64,000 bases of DNA from Botryobacter ruber (GTDB lineage: Bacteria > Bacteroidota > Bacteroidia > Cytophagales > Hymenobacteraceae): the NCBI RefSeq assembly GCF_003347595.2, contig NZ_QCZK02000040.1, positions 34,822 to 98,821 on the forward strand. Direction: 5' to 3'. A model generated the notes under the pieces. The model worked only from the letters and a program-made list of their open reading frames with translations. It was not told the origin of the DNA and made no database searches. This document shows, one piece after another, positions 57,184-64,000 of the stretch (position 1 is its first letter; each line of letters opens with the position of its first letter). The translations under genes were made by a program, and so were the position numbers.

Positions 57184-57197
57184 AATTGTTGATTCTA

Positions 57198-57222
57198 CTG
57201 CAATAATGCAGCTATTTTTTTG
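57198..57222 (+). terminator. Weak terminator after pssA/purS remnant
   Basis: A 5-bp stem CTGCA/TGCAG with an ATAA loop followed by CTATTTTTTT. Confidence 0.5.
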
Positions 57223-57300
57223 TTAATAATTTAATAATGATACTTTGGCTGATCCTATTCCGGGAGCCAGGGCTTTGTTATTTAATCCTGACCCAATTTT

Positions 57301-60300
57301 ATGATGTGGCTTTCCCCTTCCCGACTGTTTTTTGTGTGCGTGCTCTTTTTGGTAGGCCTACTTACAGATGGGGCAACAGCACAAACAGCAACGCCTGCTA
57401 CCGTAGACCTGAACTGGCAGGGTTATGAACAGTTACCTCCTGCTCCGGGCCTCTCTGAAAAAATACCGGCTTTTGAGGGAGCCAGTTTTGATTATACCGA
57501 AGGACTCCCTTACTACCAACTCCGGTTCGAGGGCAACCAACTGAACAGCTTTCAGCTGCAGCATGCCAAATACCAGCCTTTCTCTGCCGAAGACCAGAAG
57601 CTTTTCAAGGCAAAAAACATTCCGGCAGAACCTGCTGTTCGTATTAGCCACGGCACAGAAAACAAACACCCGGTTAGCACGGTGGCGATTATGCCTGTTC
57701 GCAGGAACCCGCAGTCGGGCCAACCGGAGAAGCTGGTAAGTTTCAGTTATACCCACACCTCCGGCAACAGTGCCACCGGTTCCGGTAACATGCGGGTAAG
57801 CTCGGCTGCAGGCGCATCCAACTCAAACAAAACATCCTCTGTCCTGAACTCAGGCACCTGGTACAAACTAGGGATCACCACCACAGGTATTTATAAAATA
57901 GACAAAGCCACCCTGCAGGCCCTTGGCATCAACACACAGGGGTTGGACCCCAAAACAATCCAGGTGTATGGCAACGGAGGCGGCATGCTGCCACAAGCCA
58001 ACAGTACCCCCCGCCCCGACGACCTGCTCGAAAATGCCATCTGGGTATCCGGTGAGGCTGACGGCCGCTTCGACGACAACGATTTTGCGCTTTTCTACGG
58101 GCAGGGGCCGCATACCTGGAACTATAATGCCAATCTGAACCTGTTTAAGCACGAATACAACCTTTATACAGATACTGCTTACTACTTCCTGCGGGTAGGC
58201 AGCACGCAAGGCGCCCGCATTTCCTCCAGAGGACAGGCGGCAGGGGCTGCTCAAACCATTTCCAGTTACAATGAGCGGCTTTTCCATGAGCGGGATATAA
58301 AGAACATGGTATCATCGGGCAGAGAATGGTATGGCGAAGAATTCAGCTCCTTTACAACAACCCGCGATTTCGCCTTCAATGTTTCTGATATTATACCGGG
58401 GTCCGATATAAAACTGACCTCTTTCCTGATGGCAAACTCCCCCATTACCTGCTCTTTTGCGGTGAGGCTTAATGGCACAGTATTGGGCACCCAGTATATC
58501 CCCGGCAGAGGCAATTACCAGTATCATCCACTGGGAGTTAACAGTACCCAAACCCACACCATCAATCAGCAGGCGCTTGGCCAGGCATCGGAGCTAAAAG
58601 TAGGTTTAACCTTTGGCACTGGCGGCAGCACGACCTCTACCGGTTATCTTAATTACCTGGAGCTAAACCTGGAGCGGCAACTGAAACTGTACGGCGACCA
58701 GACCAGTTTCCGGTCTGTACAAAGCCTGACAACACCCGCCAGTACATTCCGGATAGCAGGCACACCGGCAGGTGCAACCGTTTGGGATGTAACCAACCCA
58801 CAGCAGCCTGTTTTACAGGAAACCACTACAGCAGGTTCTGACCTGACGTTCAGTGCTCCAACCAGCTTGTTACGGGAGTTTGTCGTGTTTAAGGGTAATA
58901 CGGGATTTAAACCGGCAACACTGGGCCTTGTGAACAACCAGAACCTGCATGCCCTTAACCTGAATGGCAACATCGACTTTGTCATCCTGACGCACCCCGC
59001 TTTTCTGCAGGAGGCGAACCGCCTTGCGGAATACCGCAGCAGGAAAAGCAATATGGAAGTAACCGTAGTTACCACCACACAGGTGTATAATGAATTTGCA
59101 TCGGGGGCCCAGGATGTAACCGCTATCCGCGATTTTATGCGCATGCTGTATGGCCGCAGCCATAAAAGCGGCAGCAATGTAATGTACCTGCTCCTGTTTG
59201 GCGACGCCTCCTACGACTATAAAAACCGCATCAGCGGTAACACGAATTTTGTACCAATCTACGAATCACGTGAGTCGCTTAATCCGCTGAGAACATACTC
59301 TTCCGAAGATTACTACGGCTTCCTGGACGATGACGAGGGCGAGTGGCAGGAGAGCTCCTTCGGCAATCATTTACTTGACATTGGCATAGGACGGTTGCCT
59401 GCCAGAACACCGGCACATGCAGCCACCCTGGCAGATAAAATTATGGCCTACGAAAGCCCCAGCCATTTTGGAAAGTGGCGTAACCAGATCACGTTTATAG
59501 CCGACGACGGTGATACCAACGAACACCAGAACGATGCCGAGTTTCTGGCCGGCTACGTAGAACAGGATCACAAAAAATTCAACAACAACAAAATATATGT
59601 GGACCTGTACCCGCAAATAGCTGTAGCCAATGGGCAGCGCTCTCCGGAGGCGATAACAGCCATAAACAAAGCCGTAGAGAAGGGTTCGCTCATTCTTAAT
59701 TACACCGGGCACGGAAACGAAGTGAGCCTGGCAAGCGAGCAACTGATTACGATTCCGCAGATAAACAACTGGCGCAACAGCAACAACCTTACCTTTATGC
59801 TTACGGCAACCTGCGATTTTGGCCGCTACGACGACCCGGGCAGAACCTCCGGGGCAGAGCTAAGCCTGCTAAACGATCAGGGAGGCACTGTTGGCCTGCT
59901 TACAACTACACGCCCTGTTTACGCCTACAGCAACCGGGTGCTTAACCGTAACTTTTTCTGGAGCGCCTTAACTCCGCTCAACGGCAAAATGCCGCTGTTA
60001 GGCGACATCATGCGTCTTACCAAAAATAACAGCTTAAACGATGTTAACAACCGCAATTTTACGCTGCTGGGCGACCCTTCGCTAAAACTGGCTTACCCCG
60101 AACTGGAGGCCCGGATTACAAAAATAAACGGGCAGGCCGCGGCCACAGACACTTTGAGTGCCTTAGGCAGAGTAACCATAACCGGACAGGTGCAGCAGGC
60201 CAATGGTTCGCTGGCCAGTGATTTCGGCGGAAAAATGCACCTGACGGTGTACGATAAACAAACCACGCTCACTACGTTTGGCGACGACACCTCTTATCCT

Positions 60301-61176
60301 GTACCGATTAAACTGCGCGAAAGCATTGTGTACGACGGGCAGGCTACCGTTAAAAACGGAATGTTCGAAGTGTCTTTTGTAGTGCCGAAAGACATTGCTT
60401 ATAACTATGGAACCGGCAAAATCAGCCTGTACGCCAGCAATGCCGGCACGGATGCCCATGGCGCCAGCAATACTATTATAGTTGGAGGCTCTGCTAAAAA
60501 CGTAGCTGCTGACGAGGTGCCTCCTACAATAAGGCTTTTCATGGACGATGAGTCGTTTGTGTTTGGAGGAACTACCGGGAAAACGGCTACACTGCTCGCC
60601 AAAATAGCCGATGAAAACGGTATAAACACAGCAGGCTTAGGCATTGGCCATGAAATTACAGCCGTATTGGATGAAGCAAAAGACAACCTTATTGTTCTAA
60701 ACGACTACTACACCGCCGATGTAGACAGTTACCAGTCCGGCACTGTAAAGTATTCGCTACAGGACCTTGCCCCTGGTCCGCATTCTTTACGGTTAAAGGC
60801 CTGGGACACCCATAATAACTCCAATGAAGAATACCTGGAATTCTACGTATCTAATGATGCAGGTCTTGCGTTAAACCACTTGCTGAATCATCCTAACCCG
60901 TTTTCAACCAGAACGACATTTCATTTTGACCATAACCGTGCCGGCGAAAACCTTGAAGTACAGGTACAGATATTTACGATTTCCGGCAAACTCGTGAAAA
61001 CATTAGAAACCACGAGCTATGCCAGCAAAGCGCATCTTGCAGAAATTACCTGGGATGGCCGGGATGAATACAATGATATACTGGCCCGGGGCGTTTATGT
61101 GTATAAAGTGAGTGTACGGTCGCAGCAGGATGGTTCGAAAACATCGAAATTTGAAAAACTGGTTATTTTAAATTAG
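57301..61176 (+). CDS. porU: Type IX secretion system sortase PorU
   Basis: 1291 residues. Signal peptide (LLTDGATAQ). An N-terminal beta-rich region is followed by a C25 (gingipain-like) caspase-fold domain with catalytic His804 in LNYTGHGNEV and Cys838 in LTATCDFGRYD. The end (about 1200-1291) is a T9SS C-terminal domain: HPNPFSTRTTFHF, VQIFTISGKLVKTL, ITWDGRDEYN, GVYVYKV. PorU removes the CTD of T9SS cargo at the cell surface and attaches it to lipid A-linked sugar. It precedes porV by 49 bases. Confidence 0.93.
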   Translation: MMWLSPSRLFFVCVLFLVGLLTDGATAQTATPATVDLNWQGYEQLPPAPGLSEKIPAFEGASFDYTEGLPYYQLRFEGNQLNSFQLQHAKYQPFSAEDQKLFKAKNIPAEPAVRISHGTENKHPVSTVAIMPVRRNPQSGQPEKLVSFSYTHTSGNSATGSGNMRVSSAAGASNSNKTSSVLNSGTWYKLGITTTGIYKIDKATLQALGINTQGLDPKTIQVYGNGGGMLPQANSTPRPDDLLENAIWVSGEADGRFDDNDFALFYGQGPHTWNYNANLNLFKHEYNLYTDTAYYFLRVGSTQGARISSRGQAAGAAQTISSYNERLFHERDIKNMVSSGREWYGEEFSSFTTTRDFAFNVSDIIPGSDIKLTSFLMANSPITCSFAVRLNGTVLGTQYIPGRGNYQYHPLGVNSTQTHTINQQALGQASELKVGLTFGTGGSTTSTGYLNYLELNLERQLKLYGDQTSFRSVQSLTTPASTFRIAGTPAGATVWDVTNPQQPVLQETTTAGSDLTFSAPTSLLREFVVFKGNTGFKPATLGLVNNQNLHALNLNGNIDFVILTHPAFLQEANRLAEYRSRKSNMEVTVVTTTQVYNEFASGAQDVTAIRDFMRMLYGRSHKSGSNVMYLLLFGDASYDYKNRISGNTNFVPIYESRESLNPLRTYSSEDYYGFLDDDEGEWQESSFGNHLLDIGIGRLPARTPAHAATLADKIMAYESPSHFGKWRNQITFIADDGDTNEHQNDAEFLAGYVEQDHKKFNNNKIYVDLYPQIAVANGQRSPEAITAINKAVEKGSLILNYTGHGNEVSLASEQLITIPQINNWRNSNNLTFMLTATCDFGRYDDPGRTSGAELSLLNDQGGTVGLLTTTRPVYAYSNRVLNRNFFWSALTPLNGKMPLLGDIMRLTKNNSLNDVNNRNFTLLGDPSLKLAYPELEARITKINGQAAATDTLSALGRVTITGQVQQANGSLASDFGGKMHLTVYDKQTTLTTFGDDTSYPVPIKLRESIVYDGQATVKNGMFEVSFVVPKDIAYNYGTGKISLYASNAGTDAHGASNTIIVGGSAKNVAADEVPPTIRLFMDDESFVFGGTTGKTATLLAKIADENGINTAGLGIGHEITAVLDEAKDNLIVLNDYYTADVDSYQSGTVKYSLQDLAPGPHSLRLKAWDTHNNSNEEYLEFYVSNDAGLALNHLLNHPNPFSTRTTFHFDHNRAGENLEVQVQIFTISGKLVKTLETTSYASKAHLAEITWDGRDEYNDILARGVYVYKVSVRSQQDGSKTSKFEKLVILN

Positions 61177-61195
61177 AACAATACATTAGAATTCC

Positions 61196-61203
61196 TATAT
61201 TTG
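61196..61203 (+). promoter_or_regulatory. -7 promoter element upstream of porV
   Basis: TATATTTG matches TAnnTTTG, 23 bases before the ATG at 61226 in the short porU-porV gap. It suggests that porV can also be transcribed on its own. Confidence 0.45.
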
Positions 61204-61225
61204 ATTGAGTTATCAACTATTCCAT

Positions 61226-62344
61226 ATGCACAAAAAAAGTACATTACTCAAGGCTGCACTGCTTGGACTTGCCTTTGTAACATCGACTTCTGCCTTTGCT
61301 CAGAACACAATTACAGGTAGCGAGACACTTACAACAGCTATCCCTATACTAACTGTTGCGCCTGATGCACGCTCTGCAGCGCTCGGCGATGCCGGTGTGG
61401 CCCTTACCCCTGATGCCAATGCTTCTTTCTGGAACCCGGCCAAACTGGGCTTTGTAGACCAGGACGTGGCCGTTAGTCTTTCGCATTCGCCCTGGCTGCG
61501 CAATATCGTGGACGATATGTCGCTCAGCTACCTGTCCGGCTACAAAAGATTAACTGAAACTTCTGCCTTGTCGGTTTCGATGATGTATTTTGACTTAGGC
61601 GAAATTCAGTTTATCGACGAAAACAGGCAAATAGGTCCGAATTTCAATCCAAAAGAATATACCTTTTCAGTTGCCTATGGCCAGGCACTGAGCGAGTACC
61701 TCAGCCTGGGTATTGGCGCCCGTTTTATCCACTCCAACCTTGCCGGTAATGTACAGGTAAGCGGTGGCCCGAGTAATGTCGAATCTAAGCCGGGCAACAC
61801 AGCAGCAGTAGATGTTGGCATTTACTATAACCGGGATATTTCTCAGAACACCAATCTGGCCGTAGCGGGCAGCATCTCCAATATTGGCGGAAAGCTGTCT
61901 TACACGAATGCAGAGCAAAAAGATTTCCTGCCTACTAACCTGAAAGTTGGTACTGCTGTAAAATACGAAATGGATGCCTTTAACTCGCTGACCTTTACAG
62001 TAGATGCCAATAAACTCCTGGTGCCGTCTCCGGGTGCCGACAGCACGCAAAGCGTTATCAGCGCCATCTTCTCCTCGTTTGGAGATGCGCAGGGTGGTGC
62101 CAGCGAAGAATTTAAAGAAGTAAATTTCTCGGGCGGTATCGAGTACTGGTACAACGACTTATTTGCGGCACGGGCCGGCTATTTTTACGAGAACCCGACA
62201 AAAGGAAACAGGAAATTCTTATCTGTTGGCCTTGGCCTCCGGTATCAGAAATTTGGAATAGATGCGGCTTACCTTATACCAAACGAGCAAAACAACCCGC
62301 TGGCGCAGACATTGCGCTTCAGTTTAATGTTCAACCTGGAATAA
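61226..62344 (+). CDS. porV: Type IX secretion outer-membrane shuttle protein PorV
   Basis: 372 residues from the ATG at 61226. Signal peptide (VTSTSAFAQN), then the PorV/FadL-like start TVAPDARSAALGDAGVALTPDANASFWNPAKLG and a 14-strand-type barrel ending RFSLMFNLE. PorV carries T9SS cargo from SprA to the PorU sortase complex. The conserved porU-porV pairing is preserved. Confidence 0.93.
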   Translation: MHKKSTLLKAALLGLAFVTSTSAFAQNTITGSETLTTAIPILTVAPDARSAALGDAGVALTPDANASFWNPAKLGFVDQDVAVSLSHSPWLRNIVDDMSLSYLSGYKRLTETSALSVSMMYFDLGEIQFIDENRQIGPNFNPKEYTFSVAYGQALSEYLSLGIGARFIHSNLAGNVQVSGGPSNVESKPGNTAAVDVGIYYNRDISQNTNLAVAGSISNIGGKLSYTNAEQKDFLPTNLKVGTAVKYEMDAFNSLTFTVDANKLLVPSPGADSTQSVISAIFSSFGDAQGGASEEFKEVNFSGGIEYWYNDLFAARAGYFYENPTKGNRKFLSVGLGLRYQKFGIDAAYLIPNEQNNPLAQTLRFSLMFNLE

Positions 62345-62363
62345 CAAACCTTAACTACTCGTA

Positions 62364-63656
62364 ATGCTGGATAGAAAACAAGCTCCTGAAACATATGAAA
62401 TAGATGCCGTCACGCTCCAGATTGCGCAGGTACAGCACCTCCGGAACGGCGCAAGGCTGCATATCATCCACAACGAAACCCAGCCTGTCATCAGGCTGGA
62501 TTTTGTTTTTAAGGCGGGGAAATGGTTCGAGCCCAAGCCGGGCGTATCGGACCTGGCGGTAAAAATGCTGCTGGAAGGAAGCAAAAATTACACGGCCAAA
62601 CAAATTGCAGATAAAGTAGCTTTTTATGGTGCATCTTTTGAAAACAACCATGGCTACGACCGCACCGAACTAACCCTCTATTGCTTATCCAAGTACCTGA
62701 AAGAGTTGCTGCCGCTGGTGTGCGATGTCGTTCAGAACCCGACTTTTCCGGAAGCAGAGTTTAACCTGCTCAAGCAACGCACCTCGCAGAACGTAAAAGT
62801 ACAGCGGCAAAAAAACAATTATTTAGCCACACATGCTTTTACAAAACAGATTTACGGCGACAACCACCCCTACGTGTTCGGCTATGAAGAAAATGCTTTT
62901 GAGGGTATGTCGCTTGATACCTTAAAGCAGTTTTACCAGGAGCACTTCAATACCGCCAACCTGGATGTTTTTGTTTGTGGCGATGTAGGCGAATTGTTGG
63001 AAACAGAACTTGTAGCCGCATTGGAGCAGCTTGATCTGAAAAACCCTTCTGAAGAGCAAAAGCCGCTAGCAGTCATCAGCACCAAACCGCAACACGAGGA
63101 ACTGGTAGAAATACCGGAAAGCCTGCAGTCATCCATACGTATGGGCAAACGCTTTCCGCTGCACCAGGACGAGGACTACCTCCGGCTGAAAGTGCTAAAC
63201 GAGATACTGGGCGGGTACTTCGGTTCTAGGTTAATGCGCAACATCCGCGAAGACAAAGGATATACATACGGTATTCATTCTGTTATATCGCCCAAAGAGC
63301 ATGATAGCCTTTTTTATATAGGCACCGATGTTAACTACGCTGTAACCGAGAATACAATAGAAGAAATTAAAAAAGAGATTGTAAAGTTACAGCAGGAAGA
63401 AGTGCCGGAAGAAGAACTGCACACTGTGAAAAACTACATGCTGGGAAAATTTGTAAACGACTTCATCACCATCTTCGACCAGTCTGATAAATACAAAAAT
63501 ATAGTCCTGCACAAACTGCACCAGGATTACTATAATACCTACCTTACTACCATCAGAACGGTTACAGCCCCGGAACTTCAGGCCCTGGCACAACAGTACC
63601 TGCAGCTAGATTCACTGCATACCGCCATTGCCGGAAGAAAGAAAGAAAAGGAGTAA
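62364..63656 (+). CDS. M16-family peptidase homologue lacking the zinc motif
   Basis: 430 residues with the two-domain M16 layout. The HxxEH zinc motif expected around residue 60 is missing (GVSDLAVKMLLEGSKN instead), while the second-domain motif IREDKGYTYGIHS is kept. It is therefore probably the non-catalytic member of a pair, like the alpha subunit of processing peptidases. No active partner is in the window; it may lie just downstream. No signal peptide. Confidence 0.82.
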   Translation: MLDRKQAPETYEIDAVTLQIAQVQHLRNGARLHIIHNETQPVIRLDFVFKAGKWFEPKPGVSDLAVKMLLEGSKNYTAKQIADKVAFYGASFENNHGYDRTELTLYCLSKYLKELLPLVCDVVQNPTFPEAEFNLLKQRTSQNVKVQRQKNNYLATHAFTKQIYGDNHPYVFGYEENAFEGMSLDTLKQFYQEHFNTANLDVFVCGDVGELLETELVAALEQLDLKNPSEEQKPLAVISTKPQHEELVEIPESLQSSIRMGKRFPLHQDEDYLRLKVLNEILGGYFGSRLMRNIREDKGYTYGIHSVISPKEHDSLFYIGTDVNYAVTENTIEEIKKEIVKLQQEEVPEEELHTVKNYMLGKFVNDFITIFDQSDKYKNIVLHKLHQDYYNTYLTTIRTVTAPELQALAQQYLQLDSLHTAIAGRKKEKE

Positions 63657-63680
63657 GAACAGATCACAGCAGGTTAAAGC

Positions 63681-63715
63681 AGCCCTTTGCAGCACATGTA
63701 AAGGGCTATTTTTTT
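63681..63715 (+). terminator. Terminator of the M16 gene
   Basis: Perfect 8-bp stem AGCCCTTT/AAAGGGCT with an 11-base loop and a run of seven T. Confidence 0.85.
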
Positions 63716-63907
63716 ATCTGAGAGTTTCTATTTTACCACTTCACCAATATCAAACAATTTATTCGAATGCTATTAGGCAATTCCACAGAGAATTCTCTCT
63801 CCTGGCATCCCGAAAGGTACTTGTGGGCAAGCTGCACAAAAGTCAGCTACAAGAGGTTATGGAATGAAAGTTACTTTTTACTATCTGGTATCACATCTTC
63901 CATGAAA

Positions 63908-63943
63908 CAGCAGCAGAGGCAATGGAGGCAGGAGCAGCAGACT
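63908..63943 (+). repeat. Family A intergenic repeat (diverged)
   Basis: CAGCAGCAGAGGCAATGGAG followed by GCAGGAGCAGCAGAC. Ends conserved, centre altered (GGCAATGGAGGCAGG). Confidence 0.65.
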
Positions 63944-64000
63944 TTTTGAGCAGCTAAGAAGCAGGTTGAAGGAATCGCACAGAGTAACTTCAATAGCAGA

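Larger units (their letters stand above)
63657..64000. other. Intergenic region at the right edge
   Basis: Contains the M16 gene terminator and one family A copy. No coding sequence of note was found. Confidence 0.6.

Overview
The window is a 64 kb chromosomal segment of a Bacteroidota bacterium, most likely Cytophagales/Hymenobacteraceae (Pontibacter-like). This rests on type IX secretion genes (sprA, porU, porV), Bacteroidota-typical families (DUF3078, DUF4292, class I FbaB-type aldolase, MaeB-type malic enzyme), and TAnnTTTG-type -7 promoter elements in place of sigma70 boxes. The organism call is inference from gene content. I saw no rRNA, tRNA, CRISPR array, prophage, transposase or integrase.

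Layout. 1-6.5 kb: 3' end of aspS, nth, a metallo-beta-lactamase-fold hydrolase, two tandem OmpA/glycine-zipper lipoproteins, accD and a class I aldolase. 6.8-11.6 kb: a lipoprotein, an M28 peptidase overlapping cysS, and an EEP-family hydrolase. 11.8-16.8 kb: the rimP-nusA-infB operon behind a promoter and a leader hairpin. 17-19 kb: small secreted protein, DUF3078 protein, mscL. 19.3-31.2 kb: a long plus-strand run (enoyl-CoA hydratase, flippase, dut, nucleotidyltransferase, TPR protein, DUF4292 lipoprotein, EnvC-like protein, two TatA paralogues, gatA, lytic transglycosylase) centred on envelope building. 31.6-43.8 kb: minus-strand run of M28 peptidase, VanZ-like protein, gcvH, the giant sprA, ruvA and malic enzyme. 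43.8-45.2 kb is nearly gene-free except for a 58-residue membrane-protein ORF. 45.2-48.1 kb: yicC and a SulP transporter with a structured leader. 48.1-49.9 kb is an AT-rich accessory island. 50.2-55.6 kb: serine hydrolase, a 1061-residue peptidase-like/beta-propeller/beta-barrel protein, and a DAO-family oxidoreductase. 55.7-63.7 kb: MBL hydrolase, pssA, a purS remnant, porU-porV and an inactive-looking M16 protein.

The most unusual content is non-coding. (A) A roughly 30-bp G-rich intergenic repeat with core GGCTGTGGTGGCAG is present about 15 times, in both orientations; two copies form a perfect 27-bp inverted repeat. (B) A modular 300-400 bp element occurs three times: AT-rich direct repeats, a GC-rich palindrome, a GGGTTGAA hairpin and an 8-nt-period tandem tail, with the tail always facing the 3' end of a gene. 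Five of the six convergent gene junctions in the window carry A or B, and the sixth carries a 17-bp hairpin, which suggests a role in transcription termination or insulation. (C) The AT-rich island has two minus-strand genes separated by long imperfect palindromes that look cassette-like; one gene, a tandem zinc-finger protein, is split by a single in-frame TAA.

The gene set fits a gliding or T9SS-secreting, heterotrophic, envelope-rich Gram-negative cell. SprA is the outer-membrane translocon and PorU/PorV process and shuttle CTD-bearing cargo. EnvC-like, lytic transglycosylase and flippase functions remodel the wall and surface polysaccharide.
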